29,020 nucleotides of DNA. Source: JAUICS01 sp964384335. GTDB taxonomy: Bacteria; Pseudomonadota; Alphaproteobacteria; Micavibrionales; Micavibrionaceae. Below, one piece after another: positions 7,751 through 16,670 of this stretch; position 1 is the stretch's first letter; every line of letters begins with the position of its first letter. Under the pieces are notes generated by a model. The model made no database searches. It had not been told where the DNA came from and worked only from the letters and a program-made list of their open reading frames with translations. Location: assembly GCA_964384335.1 (NCBI GenBank), contig CAYLKN010000024.1:1-29020 (forward strand), given 5' to 3'. A program made the translations under genes and the position numbers.

Positions 7751-7779
7751 GTGACAATACATTACGCGTGCATTATAAT
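7751..7779 (+). promoter_or_regulatory. sigma-70-type promoter for the pilus-domain gene
   Basis: GTGACA (7751-7756) and a perfect TATAAT (7774-7779) are separated by 17 nt, directly after the terminator. The predicted transcription start near 7786 would exclude the upstream GTG and ATG starts (7751, 7778) and leave ATG 7805 as the natural start, about 19 nt into the transcript. Confidence 0.5.
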
Positions 7780-7804
7780 GAAGAAAAAGGTACCGGATTT
7801 TACA

Positions 7805-8653
7805 ATGAAGTTTTTTTCTGCGCTTACTACGTTCATGTGTGATTTTCGTCTCATGCCGCCCGGGAAATTCAGGCTGGTTTTCGGGTCGCTGCTTCTGGGA
7901 TCTCTTGCCCCTTTGTCCTGCTTTGCTTCTGAGCAGTTGAACACGCTCCAGGTCAAACCTGTCGATGTTGAAATCAGTAAGCTGGAGCGCAAAACCCTTT
8001 CCGATCAGGACCATTTTGACTGGAAGCAGGCTCCGATGGTTGTAAGTGTATCCGCCGACGGTAATATACTCGAATTTGCAGAAAAAAACCTTAATCCGGA
8101 GCAGATTGAGCCGGCCGCCGGTGAAGGATCCGAGACCCCTGATGAAAGTGCGGGTACCGGACGGCCTTATAATCCCGCCGACATGCGTGCGGCAAATCCA
8201 AATCTTGATCTTAAGAAAAACTACACGCTTTACAGATTAACCCCTGATAAAATCAAGATTGTTGAGCTGCCCCGGGAGCCTGACAGCGTTATTGTCGGTA
8301 ACCAAGATCATTTAAGTGTTTTTTTCGATACGCAGAGACGTGCGGCTCTGGTCCCGCGTCAGCCTGGTGCATCTTTTTTCCAGATTTATGATCGTGAAGG
8401 GCGGATTATGGTTCAGGGCCATGCCATTGTGGCCAGCCCGGAGAGGGATTATGTCAGAATACGCAGAACCTGCGCAAATGGCGGAGAAGGATGTGAAACG
8501 ACCAGTGTTTATTTTTGCCCGGGTATGTGTCACAGGGTTTCTGTTCCTCTGGAGGATGATGCCGGAGGCTCCTCAGGCACAGACGAAATCATTGAGTCAA
8601 CAAGTGTTACAACATCATCACAGGGGTCTGAGGAGCAGGTGCCCTTGCCCTAG
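7805..8653 (+). CDS. exported protein with a secretin-type N-terminal pilus domain
   Basis: 282 aa from ATG 7805; longer frames from 7751 or 7778 would start at or before the promoter. A long n-region and hydrophobic core (about 23-41, ending SCFAS) indicate export. Residues about 147-210 match the N-terminal domain found in CpaC/RcpA secretins: KIVELPREPDSVIVGN, then a PGASFFQIYDREGR turn. The secretin in this window has the same pattern (IKIDGPMSDVMIADPS, then LGDTNLIALDKNG). There is no secretin channel domain here. Residues 223-242 hold four cysteines (Cys223, 230, 238, 242), suggesting periplasmic disulfides. The tail is Ser/Thr/Glu-rich. It probably sits in the periplasm with the Tad secretin. 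The tadD-like gene follows 39 nt later on the same strand. Confidence 0.7.
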   Translation: MKFFSALTTFMCDFRLMPPGKFRLVFGSLLLGSLAPLSCFASEQLNTLQVKPVDVEISKLERKTLSDQDHFDWKQAPMVVSVSADGNILEFAEKNLNPEQIEPAAGEGSETPDESAGTGRPYNPADMRAANPNLDLKKNYTLYRLTPDKIKIVELPREPDSVIVGNQDHLSVFFDTQRRAALVPRQPGASFFQIYDREGRIMVQGHAIVASPERDYVRIRRTCANGGEGCETTSVYFCPGMCHRVSVPLEDDAGGSSGTDEIIESTSVTTSSQGSEEQVPLP

Positions 8654-8692
8654 GTCTGAATTTTTGCATGCAGGATAATAAAGGAAACAGGA

Positions 8693-9433
8693 ATGTTTAA
8701 AAAAACCACGAGAACGATATCTTCTTCTATGGCACTGGCTTTTGCTTCAGTTTTTCTTGTTACCGGCTGTCAGACGACCTCACAAAATACACAGAGTGCA
8801 TCACTTACACCTGCTTCGGCTGAGACTGTCGATTCCCTTCTCGATAAACTGAGGGCGAATTACAGAACTGGCGTTCCAGATGTTGATTATCGTCAGGCTG
8901 AGCGAGCTTATAAACAGGATTCGCAAAATCCGCAGAATGCAACATTGTATGCGAAGGCCTTGCGTCAGAACGGGCTGACAAAACGTGCAGAGATTATTCT
9001 GACCCCGTTCCTTAAAAATGACCCCGATGCGGCCCTTCTTGGCGAGTATTCCTCAATTCTGCTTGAGGAGGGAAGGTTTGCGCGGGCTGAGCAATATGCC
9101 AATATGGCAATGGATAAGGACCCCGGGTACCATATGGCTTATCAAACGCTTGGTATTGCGCTTGATGCGCAAGGCTACCACGATCGTGCGGAGGCGGCAT
9201 TTCGTGATGGTTTAAGTATCTGGCAGGGAGATCCGGTTCCTATTCTCAATAACCTGGCACTCAGCCTTTCGGCGCAGGGATACATAGAAGATGCCCAGGA
9301 TATTCTCCGCAGGGCTTCGGAGGCCGCGCCGCAGCGCAGGGAAATTGAGCGTAATCTTCGCATCATAAGCGCTCTTCAGAAAAATATACAGGACGGAAGG
9401 TCTGGTGAAGAACTGGAACCCATTACCAATTAG
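8693..9433 (+). CDS. tadD: TPR lipoprotein, TadD-like
   Basis: 246 aa. The lipoprotein signal ends VTGC (Cys26). A Ser/Thr/Gln-rich linker is followed by tetratricopeptide repeats from about residue 70 to 215, with typical helices such as LYAKALRQNGLTKRAEIIL, YANMAMDKDPGYHMAYQTLG and LNNLALSLSAQGYIEDAQDIL. TadD proteins are TPR lipoproteins needed for Flp pilus assembly and are thought to help secretin handling, as pilotin-like factors do (family knowledge). A good ribosome site, AAAGGAAACAGG, precedes the ATG. It converges with tadC with only 27 bp between the genes and no visible terminator. Confidence 0.88.
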   Translation: MFKKTTRTISSSMALAFASVFLVTGCQTTSQNTQSASLTPASAETVDSLLDKLRANYRTGVPDVDYRQAERAYKQDSQNPQNATLYAKALRQNGLTKRAEIILTPFLKNDPDAALLGEYSSILLEEGRFARAEQYANMAMDKDPGYHMAYQTLGIALDAQGYHDRAEAAFRDGLSIWQGDPVPILNNLALSLSAQGYIEDAQDILRRASEAAPQRREIERNLRIISALQKNIQDGRSGEELEPITN

Positions 9434-9460
9434 GGTCAGGCCCCGCTAACATCAAGTTTC

Positions 9461-10402
9461 TTACATCTCGCCGACTTGTATTGAAGCCGGACCGGCAATT
9501 ACAACAAACAAAGCCGGCAAAAAGAAAAGAATCATCGGTACCGTCAGTTTTGGGGGCAGGGCAGCCGCTTTGCGTTCGGCTTCCATCATCCGCTGGTCTC
9601 TTAGTTCGCTTGCAAGAACACGAAGCGCCTGTCCAACCGATGTTCCGTATTGTTCCGCCTGGATCAGGGCTGTTGCAAAAGTCCGTCCCGCGCCCGTGCC
9701 GACACGGTCGGCAAAGGACTGGAGCGCATCTCTCCGGTTGTTTAAAACGGCCATTTCCGCACTAAGCAAACCCAGTTCCTCCGCAACGACTTCGGAGTAT
9801 TCCATCATTTCTTCAGATACGCGTTGAACCGTTTGTTCAAGACCTATTCCGCCCTGGACACAAATCAACATAAGGTCAAGAGCATCGGGAAATGCGATAC
9901 TAATTTCCTGCTGGCGTTCCTTGGCGCGGCTTCCAATAATCAGGACAGGCAGTTTATAGCCAAGGAATACAGCAACGATCAGGCCGACAAGATCCATGAA
10001 ACTTCCCATAGAAATTCCGGCCACTTTATTCAGATAAAGAGCTATCCCCATCGTCACAAAAGGTCCTATAATCTGGGCAACCAAAAGATAAACCGGAGCT
10101 TTGGGATTTCGTATGCCCGCCTGCATAAGGACCGCCTTATGTTGCGATGCCATTGCACCGCCGACTTTCTCAACCCAGTAAAGTGTTGCCAAAGACTGGG
10201 TAGCAGTTGGAATATTACCGGTTTTTTTGTTTTGTTCCTTTTCAATATTTTCACGCATCGTTCTGCGTTTTTTTTCTATGACTTCACGGAAATGTTTTTT
10301 TCTCTCCTGTTCCTTCAGAAAAGGCATCACAAAGAAGGCGACTGATACTACCGCCAAAAGAACTGCACCTGCAAATATAAGTTTACTTTGATCGATATCC
10401 AT
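9461..10402 (-). CDS. tadC: TadC, inner-membrane platform protein of the Tad pilus
   Basis: 313 aa with a type II secretion F-type core. There are hydrophobic spans near the N-terminus (about 8-28), two central ones (about 104-124 and 133-153) and one at the C-terminus (about 287-307). The cytoplasmic T2SSF segment carries AFPDALDLMLICVQGGIGLEQTV and QAEQYGTSVGQALRVLA, which are hallmark stretches. TadB and TadC together form the platform on which the ATPase acts. It is the last gene of the operon, 63 nt after tadB, with GGGAG upstream of the ATG. Confidence 0.95.
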   Translation of the reverse strand: MDIDQSKLIFAGAVLLAVVSVAFFVMPFLKEQERKKHFREVIEKKRRTMRENIEKEQNKKTGNIPTATQSLATLYWVEKVGGAMASQHKAVLMQAGIRNPKAPVYLLVAQIIGPFVTMGIALYLNKVAGISMGSFMDLVGLIVAVFLGYKLPVLIIGSRAKERQQEISIAFPDALDLMLICVQGGIGLEQTVQRVSEEMMEYSEVVAEELGLLSAEMAVLNNRRDALQSFADRVGTGAGRTFATALIQAEQYGTSVGQALRVLASELRDQRMMEAERKAAALPPKLTVPMILFFLPALFVVIAGPASIQVGEM

Positions 10403-10465
10403 ATTTTGAAATCTCCCGGCTGTCAGGGCTTGCGTTTATAATTTTCATGCCCTTGATGTTTATAC

Positions 10466-11467
10466 CTAAACTTTAAAGTTTATCATTTTTCTCATTATAA
10501 AAATGCCAATCCCCATCCAGATAATTGCACCGCTTAAAAGCATTCGCCCGAAACTGTCCGTAAACAGAAGTGTAATATATTCCGGATTGATGAAATACAG
10601 GGCGGTACTTACAAAAACAGGTAAGCTGCCGATAATAACGGATGTATATTTTGCCTCTGCGGACAGTGCAACAATCTTGCGTTTAAGCTGGTACCGGGCC
10701 CTTAAAAGAGCGGCCAGGTTGGAAAGAACCTCGGAGAGAGAGGCTCCCGTTTGCTGCTGGATCGTAATCGCCGTTGCAAACATTTTCATCTCGGTGAGCG
10801 GCATGCGTCTGGCAGATTTGGTTATAGCTTCCGGCAATGGTGTGCCAACCCTTTGTTCATCATAAATAATGCTCATTTCCTCTGCCACCGGGCCTTTATA
10901 TTCCCGTGCGACCATGGCAATGGATTCACTGACCGGCATCCCGGCTTTCAGCATACGAACCATTGATTCCAGTACATCGGCAAAGTCATCCAGAAATTTT
11001 TTCTGGCGCATACCGGCCATGATTTTCAATATGATGCGCGGTACACCCAGTCCCGCAATTATTCCGGCCAATAAAGGTAAAAAAGAGACTTCCATAAAGA
11101 TATAAGCCGTAAGACCGACCATAAGACCAAGAAGACCTGAAAAGATAAAAAACTGGGTCATGGAGATAGACAAGCCCGCCTGCTGTATAAGTATTTTGTA
11201 GGAGTCCTTTGCGTTTGTCTGTCCTTCCTTTTCTTTGTCTTTCAGCTTTTGGGTAAGGTTTTCCTTACTTTTCGGCGTGATCGAGCTGAAGTCTTCCTTG
11301 GTTGTTTTTGTGCCCTGGGAAGATCCTTTGATAATTTCCATCTTTCGCTCTTTTTTTTCATCGCCGGATAAAAGAATCAGGATAAGGATGGTTATAATGC
11401 CAAATACGCCTAAGGCGGCTACGCCGATAAAAACCGGGTTATCGAAAGGTATGTTTTCAGGGATCAT
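10466..11467 (-). CDS. tadB: TadB, inner-membrane platform protein of the Tad pilus
   Basis: 333 aa. It has an N-terminal span (about 13-33), a charged linker rich in Lys/Glu/Ser (35-90), a central hydrophobic pair (about 105-147), the T2SSF segment with DDFADVLESMVRMLKAGMPV and ITIQQQTGASLSEVLSNLA, and C-terminal spans (about 272-325). Its start overlaps the cpaF stop by 4 nt (ATGA-type), so translation is coupled to the ATPase gene. This is a standard arrangement in tad operons. Confidence 0.95.
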   Translation of the reverse strand: MIPENIPFDNPVFIGVAALGVFGIITILILILLSGDEKKERKMEIIKGSSQGTKTTKEDFSSITPKSKENLTQKLKDKEKEGQTNAKDSYKILIQQAGLSISMTQFFIFSGLLGLMVGLTAYIFMEVSFLPLLAGIIAGLGVPRIILKIMAGMRQKKFLDDFADVLESMVRMLKAGMPVSESIAMVAREYKGPVAEEMSIIYDEQRVGTPLPEAITKSARRMPLTEMKMFATAITIQQQTGASLSEVLSNLAALLRARYQLKRKIVALSAEAKYTSVIIGSLPVFVSTALYFINPEYITLLFTDSFGRMLLSGAIIWMGIGIFIMRKMINFKV

Positions 11468-13128
11468 CCGTAGGCTTCCTCCATGGCATCCTTAACAATA
11501 TGATCCACGCCAAACTGTCTGGCCTTGTCAATGAAACGCGGGCGCAGTCCGGAAGATTTCAGGTGCGTTAGCAGTTTGCCGCTGTCATCTTCACCTTGAA
11601 TTTCAAGCTTGAATAAATCCTGCATTGTAACAACCTCGCCCTCCATACCGGTTAATTCGGTGACATGTGTTACTTTACGGGACCCGTCACGCAGTCTCTG
11701 AACCTGGATGATAACCTGGACGGCGGATGCAATCTGTTCCCTTACTGCAACGGTAGGAAGGTTAAGGCCGCCCATGGCAATCATGTTTTCCATACGGGAT
11801 ATGCCCTCACGGGGATTATTGGCGTGAACGGTTCCCATGGATCCGTCATGACCGGTATTCATTGCCTGTAACAGGTCAAAAGCTTCGGGGCCGCGAACCT
11901 CACCGACAATAATTCTGTCCGGACGCATCCTCAGGCAGTTTTTGACAAGATCGCGCATTGTCACTTCCCCCATACCCTCCAGATTGGGCGGGCGTGTTTC
12001 AAGCCTGACCACATGTGGCTGCTGTAATTGCAGTTCACAGGCATCCTCGCAAGTCACGATACGCTCTCCGCTTTCGATGTAACGGGTCAGACAGTTCAGC
12101 ATTGTTGTTTTCCCCGATCCTGTTCCGCCTGAGACAAGAACATTTACACGGCTGCGGCCGATTGCCATGATCAGTTTCGCGCAGCTGGGAGTCATTGATC
12201 CGAATTCGAGCAGTTTTTCGAGTGTCAGTTTTTCTTTGGTGAATTTCCGGATTGTCATGCAGGAGCCGTCAACCGCGAGAGGCGGTATGATGACGTTAAC
12301 ACGGCTGCCGTCCGGAAGCCGCGCATCGCAGATTGGAGACGATTCATCAACACGGCGTCCGATGGCACCGACGATCCTCTGACATATTGTTGTCAGGTGC
12401 TGGTTATCCCTGAAACGAATATTGGTCCTGTCAATTTTTCCATTTCTCTCGACATAAATAACATCCGGCCCGTTAATCATGATGTCATTAACGTTATCCT
12501 GTTCGAGTAATGGTTCGAGAGGTCCAAAGCCAAGCATGTCATCGGCGCATTCCCGCGCAATTTTCGACAACTCGCCTGAGGTGAGATCAAGTGCCCGGAA
12601 TTTGGAAATTTCCTCCACTGCTGTTAAAACTTCTTCCCTGGCGCGCTTGCTGTCCATACGAACAAGTGCTTTCAAGTCTATACCGTCCTTAAGATCAAGC
12701 CATATTCTGTTTCTGGCGTTTTGTATCCGTAATGATTCCTCCGGGTGCGCGTTGTCCTGTCCAGATACTGCATTATTGACGCTTTCGGCCAAATTGTCCG
12801 AGTCAAACGCCTTAGGGCTTTTTTCCTGTTTTTCATCACCGTTCTCATCACGGTGACCGGAATCGATACCCGCATCGGCGTTATCTTTTAATGGACTGCG
12901 AGCTGCGTTTTCTGGAGCGTTATCATCTGAGGACATTTTCTCAGATTCGTTAATATCCAGAGTGCCCGGAAAATCTTCGGCAGAAGGTACGGAGCGGGCA
13001 TCTTTTTTTTGCGGTTTTTGAGAATGTTTTTGCACCTCTTTCCGCGCTCTGTCATCAAGTGCCAGGTCTTCCTTATCTGATGAAGTCGGTTTTTTTTCCC
13101 CTCTGCTTTGTTTCTTTTTTCCAAACAT
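11464..13128 (-). CDS. cpaF: TadA/CpaF secretion ATPase
   Basis: 554 aa. Residues from about 135 onward are the conserved hexameric ATPase that powers Flp pilus assembly: Walker A SGGTGSGKT (333-341), Asp-box TCEDACELQL (359-368), Walker B RIIVGEVRG (405-413) and His-box GHDGSMGTVHAN (426-437). The arginine-rich LGFGPLEPLL and DARLPDGSRVN stretches fit the N-terminal domain. The first about 130 residues are an unusual low-complexity tract rich in Lys, Ser, Asp, Glu and Asn, likely disordered. Both ends overlap neighbours: 1 nt with cpaE (TAATG) and 4 nt with tadB. Confidence 0.97.
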   Translation of the reverse strand: MFGKKKQSRGEKKPTSSDKEDLALDDRARKEVQKHSQKPQKKDARSVPSAEDFPGTLDINESEKMSSDDNAPENAARSPLKDNADAGIDSGHRDENGDEKQEKSPKAFDSDNLAESVNNAVSGQDNAHPEESLRIQNARNRIWLDLKDGIDLKALVRMDSKRAREEVLTAVEEISKFRALDLTSGELSKIARECADDMLGFGPLEPLLEQDNVNDIMINGPDVIYVERNGKIDRTNIRFRDNQHLTTICQRIVGAIGRRVDESSPICDARLPDGSRVNVIIPPLAVDGSCMTIRKFTKEKLTLEKLLEFGSMTPSCAKLIMAIGRSRVNVLVSGGTGSGKTTMLNCLTRYIESGERIVTCEDACELQLQQPHVVRLETRPPNLEGMGEVTMRDLVKNCLRMRPDRIIVGEVRGPEAFDLLQAMNTGHDGSMGTVHANNPREGISRMENMIAMGGLNLPTVAVREQIASAVQVIIQVQRLRDGSRKVTHVTELTGMEGEVVTMQDLFKLEIQGEDDSGKLLTHLKSSGLRPRFIDKARQFGVDHIVKDAMEEAYG

Positions 13129-14384
13129 TATTTACCCATAAAGCTGAACAAGCCTTTTGATTTTTTATCCTTATTCATTTTATCATTATCTGCTGTGTTT
13201 TTGCGTTTTTCTTTCTGAAGTTTATGCAAAATGGGTTCCAAGGATTTTATGACTCTTTTTGCTGATTTTTCTTCTGCCAGTTTTTTATTTTCACTTTCGA
13301 GTGTCAGGAACAATTTTGCATCATACGGGATAACGGTTAACGGTTTCTTTTCCATGGAAGCCTCAATATCGGCCTCTCCAATTTCCTTACCGGGAAGATT
13401 TCCTTTTTTGTTGATGATGTATTCCACACCTTTGTCTTCATTTCCGCGAATGACTGAAACTTCCTGCAAAAGTGAGCGGGCAGCACGCATAGACGGCAGT
13501 TCCGGTGACGCCACAATAAGAACATGCTTGGATTTGGAAACAAGCATTCTTGCAATTCCGGGGTCTGCGGTTCCCGCATCCACTATAACAAGCGGATATT
13601 TTGTCATCAGACCGTCAATAAGTCTTTCAAATTCTTCAATATCGGGGCCATGCTTAAGAATATCCTCCGTTCCGATAGACAGCATACTCAGATTTTTTGA
13701 AACTTCTGTAATAATCCTGCTCAAAGCATCTTCATCATCGTGACAGGCGGCCTGCACGGCTTCTTCAAGATTGCCGGTGGGCTCGTCCCCGGTTAATGCA
13801 ATGCTTAGGTAGGAGCGCCCTCCTGAAAGATCGGCAATTATAGATTTTTGCCTGGTCTGTTCCGAAATCATCAGTGCGATATTCTGTGCAATTGTGGTGC
13901 TTCCCGTGCCACCCTTACTGCTTAAAAATGTGACGAGACGGCTTTCCGATACACCAAGCTGTTCAATCAGTATACCTGCGACCGTGTTGCGGAATACCGT
14001 TTCCTCAACAGGACGAACCAGATATTCGCTGACACCCAGATCGATTAGGCGGCGATAAAGTTCAATATCATTTGTCGGGCCGATAATAGCCGCTGAAGTG
14101 TCCTCGTCACAGTTTTCGGCCAGTGTATCAAGTTTTTCAATAAAAGCGTCATCAACGTTTTGAGCTTCGATTATTATAAGGGCAGGAGGACGCTTGTTTG
14201 ATATATGCTCAATTGCACTGTCAATATCACCTTCCAGTCCTTCCATCACAACCCTGACAAAGCGCCAATCCTGAGTAACATGATTACAATATTCAATAAG
14301 AGTTTTGTCCTTTGCGAAGACAAGGACTTTGGCTTTGGGTAAAAGCACGGAAAAATTACTCTGGGTGTTAGAGGCTGCAGGCAT
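13128..14384 (-). CDS. cpaE: CpaE/TadZ-like pilus localisation ATPase
   Basis: 418 aa. Residues about 15-140 form a receiver-like domain (LVFAKDKTLIEYC, then LIIIEAQNVDD, then AAIIGPTND, then GVSEYLVRPV). From about 150 there is a MinD/ParA-type ATPase with the deviant Walker A SKGGTGSTT (156-164), in which the signature lysine (Lys157) is kept and the second lysine is Ser, as often seen in CpaE. IIADLSGG and PLVIVDAG follow. CpaE/TadZ places the Tad machine at a defined site such as a pole. The C-terminus is highly basic (KEKRKNT, KDKKSKG). No clear ribosome site precedes the ATG; the gene follows cpaD by 63 nt. Confidence 0.93.
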   Translation of the reverse strand: MPAASNTQSNFSVLLPKAKVLVFAKDKTLIEYCNHVTQDWRFVRVVMEGLEGDIDSAIEHISNKRPPALIIIEAQNVDDAFIEKLDTLAENCDEDTSAAIIGPTNDIELYRRLIDLGVSEYLVRPVEETVFRNTVAGILIEQLGVSESRLVTFLSSKGGTGSTTIAQNIALMISEQTRQKSIIADLSGGRSYLSIALTGDEPTGNLEEAVQAACHDDEDALSRIITEVSKNLSMLSIGTEDILKHGPDIEEFERLIDGLMTKYPLVIVDAGTADPGIARMLVSKSKHVLIVASPELPSMRAARSLLQEVSVIRGNEDKGVEYIINKKGNLPGKEIGEADIEASMEKKPLTVIPYDAKLFLTLESENKKLAEEKSAKRVIKSLEPILHKLQKEKRKNTADNDKMNKDKKSKGLFSFMGK

Positions 14385-14447
14385 TATATTAATTTATAGA
14401 AAAGAATGAATAGTAATAATCAACTATAACATTTTAATTCCCGATGA

Positions 14448-15089
14448 CTATTCCCCGGATGCACTTTCTTCCTGAAGAGGTTCCGGAGGTTCGCCGGCAC
14501 GGTATCCTTCAACGACTTCGGATTGTCGTCTGCCGTCACCCGCCTGTCTTGATACGGGCCTGACAAAATCCGAAGGTCTGTAAATCTGGCGCGCAAAGTT
14601 GCTTTTGATGGTGCATCCGAAAAGGTAATCTTCTTCCGGCGGTTCTCCGTCCGGACCATGAGGGACGCAATCTGAAGGGGGGTGAGCCGTAACGGCGGTG
14701 TAGGATAAAATTGTCCGGGACGGGGAAGCATCACTTACCGGCATAATGTCTGTATGAAGATTTTTTACGCCTTCACGTCGAAGTTTGGCGGCAAATTCGC
14801 CAACTTTCTGCGACGCCCACAAAGCGGTCTCTGTTTTTGATGAGGGGTTATATGTAACGGTGACCCGCATGGTGTCGCTGCCGTATCTTTGATGAGCGTA
14901 AGCTTCGCTTTCCAGAGTGGCATTATCAACTTCCTGCGTGTGCAGAACTTTTTGAGCCATGTCTTCATGCAGTTCCATCGGGGATTCGTTAAGGCGGCTT
15001 TTTATGTCAAGATCACAGGCGCCGAGTGAAAAAGTCATAATTAATAATGCCGGGACAAAACTGGGTTTTATATATTTTCCGAAATCCAT
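14448..15089 (-). CDS. cpaD: CpaD-type pilus biogenesis lipoprotein
   Basis: 213 aa. The lipoprotein signal ends LGAC (Cys25). The C-terminal half carries the CpaD signature FGCTIKSNFARQIYRPSDFVRP followed by a basic stretch and VVEGYRAGEP. CpaD is an outer-membrane or periplasmic accessory factor associated with the CpaC secretin. AGGAAAG lies upstream of the ATG. Only 13 nt separate it from cpaC. Confidence 0.9.
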   Translation of the reverse strand: MDFGKYIKPSFVPALLIMTFSLGACDLDIKSRLNESPMELHEDMAQKVLHTQEVDNATLESEAYAHQRYGSDTMRVTVTYNPSSKTETALWASQKVGEFAAKLRREGVKNLHTDIMPVSDASPSRTILSYTAVTAHPPSDCVPHGPDGEPPEEDYLFGCTIKSNFARQIYRPSDFVRPVSRQAGDGRRQSEVVEGYRAGEPPEPLQEESASGE

Positions 15090-15102
15090 TTTTTATGCTT
15101 TC

Positions 15103-16659
15103 CTAATCAATTAAATAACCAAAATCATATACCTTTGTCGTTTTGGGCACCCGATCTCCATAAACACGGTAGAGATTGTCCAAAAAGGCAATTGATAAAG
15201 GTTTCTTTTTAGGTTTACTGATCTGCTTCACTCTTTCTTTGTCTTTATAGGCCTCAACAATATAGGGTGTCACCATAATAACGAGTTCGGTTTCACCGGA
15301 ATTAAAGCTTCTTGATTTCATAAGCTCTCCAATTACGGGTGTGTCAATCAGGCCCGGGATGCCGGCCAGGCTCTTTACTGTCTCGGACTGGATAAGACCC
15401 GCGATCATCAGCGTGGAGCCGGATCCCATTTCAACAGTCGTGTTAGCGCGTCTTATGCTTCTTCCTGGTACAGTGATGGGGGGATTACTGATTTCCACAC
15501 CGTTTGCAAAGGATATGGAGGAAACTTCCGTTGCAAGCTGCATTGAAATACGCTCTTCAGACAGAACCACAGGTCTGAAATTGATTGAGACACCGAATTC
15601 CTGAAGCTCGACTTCAATGTCGCCGCTTTCACTTCTCCCCTGAGGAACAGGAAATTCTCCCCCTGCCAGAAACCCGGCTTCTTCACCGGAAATAGATGTA
15701 AGATTCGGCTCCGCAAGCGTTTTAACAAGATCCCTGTCTTCAAGCGCATTAATAAGAACTTCAACAAGTCCGATACCGCTTATTTCCGTGTCTCTTATAA
15801 AGCGGCTGATAGCAAAAGGGTTCTGGGCCGTCAGCCCTGTTTGCGTGAAAACGTCAAGTATTACAGAACTCTGGTTATTGCCCGTATCCGTGACTGGCGG
15901 GTCAACGTCATTCGCATTGTCTACCACATTGGAATCAAAACCTCCGCCACTTGCATCGGTTACGGCAGGTCTGTTGGCCTGGGTCTCGATACCCAGTTCT
16001 TTAAGCGCGTTCCGGGCCAGTTCCAGAACCTTGACCTGTAACATAACCTGTTGCTTGCCCTGTACCTCCATCATATTGACGACGGCAGAAGAGCTGCTCC
16101 CTTCATCGCCCCCGGAGGCACCGGAAAAACGCACGGCAAAATTCTGGATTTTATTGGCAACCTCAGGTGTGGAAACAGAGCCGGCCAGTATAATCTGGTC
16201 GTTAATGGTTCTGACTTTGACGTCTTCTTCCGGAAAAAATTCCTTAATATTATTTTCAATCGTTGAAACATCGACACGCACATGAACATTAAGACGCTTC
16301 ATAACATTGCCGTTCTTGTCCAAAGCAATCAAATTTGTATCACCAAGACTTGTACCGACAATATAAAGACGATTCGCCTGCAAGGCCTGAACATCAATGA
16401 TAGAGGGGTCGGCGATCATGACATCGCTCATCGGGCCGTCGATTTTTATAACTTCGCCTTTTCCAAGCGTAAGAATTAAAGTCGGATCCTTTTTCTGCTC
16501 TTTTTCCGTGTCAATTAATGTTTGCGCCTTTGAGGCATAAGCAATGCCGGATGGATAGACCACCTGTGCTATTATGACAAGCAGCATGAATACTTTTCTT
16601 ATAATTTCCATCTGCCCTGAAGGGTGTCCACAGTTTGTGCTGGTCCCTTTAGATTTCAT
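15103..16659 (-). CDS. cpaC: CpaC/RcpA outer-membrane secretin
   Basis: 518 aa. It has a signal peptide, then an N-terminal pilus domain (about 60-128, IKIDGPMSDVMIADPSIIDV), a BON-like repeat (about 130-178), and the secretin channel domain (about 290-470) with VEVLINALEDRDLVKTLAEP, VPGRSIRRANTTVEMGSG and LAGIPGLIDTPVIGELM. It forms the pore through which Flp fibres leave. The listed start has an AGG only 2 nt upstream; an internal ATG (Met17, position 16611) gives a neater signal peptide MEIIRKVFMLLVIIAQ and may be the real start. A basic tail (KPKKKPLS) follows the channel domain. Confidence 0.95.
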   Translation of the reverse strand: MKSKGTSTNCGHPSGQMEIIRKVFMLLVIIAQVVYPSGIAYASKAQTLIDTEKEQKKDPTLILTLGKGEVIKIDGPMSDVMIADPSIIDVQALQANRLYIVGTSLGDTNLIALDKNGNVMKRLNVHVRVDVSTIENNIKEFFPEEDVKVRTINDQIILAGSVSTPEVANKIQNFAVRFSGASGGDEGSSSSAVVNMMEVQGKQQVMLQVKVLELARNALKELGIETQANRPAVTDASGGGFDSNVVDNANDVDPPVTDTGNNQSSVILDVFTQTGLTAQNPFAISRFIRDTEISGIGLVEVLINALEDRDLVKTLAEPNLTSISGEEAGFLAGGEFPVPQGRSESGDIEVELQEFGVSINFRPVVLSEERISMQLATEVSSISFANGVEISNPPITVPGRSIRRANTTVEMGSGSTLMIAGLIQSETVKSLAGIPGLIDTPVIGELMKSRSFNSGETELVIMVTPYIVEAYKDKERVKQISKPKKKPLSIAFLDNLYRVYGDRVPKTTKVYDFGYLID

Positions 16660-16670
16660 TGCCTTTTAAA

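Noticed and set aside
7751..7804. Upstream GTG (7751) and ATG (7778) starts for the pilus-domain gene
   Set aside because: Both coincide with the likely -35 and -10 boxes; ATG 7805 lies downstream of the predicted transcription start.
13128..14384. Deviant Walker A of CpaE (second lysine replaced by Ser) as evidence of inactivity
   Set aside because: CpaE/TadZ proteins often have this change while keeping the signature lysine, so it is not unusual for the family.
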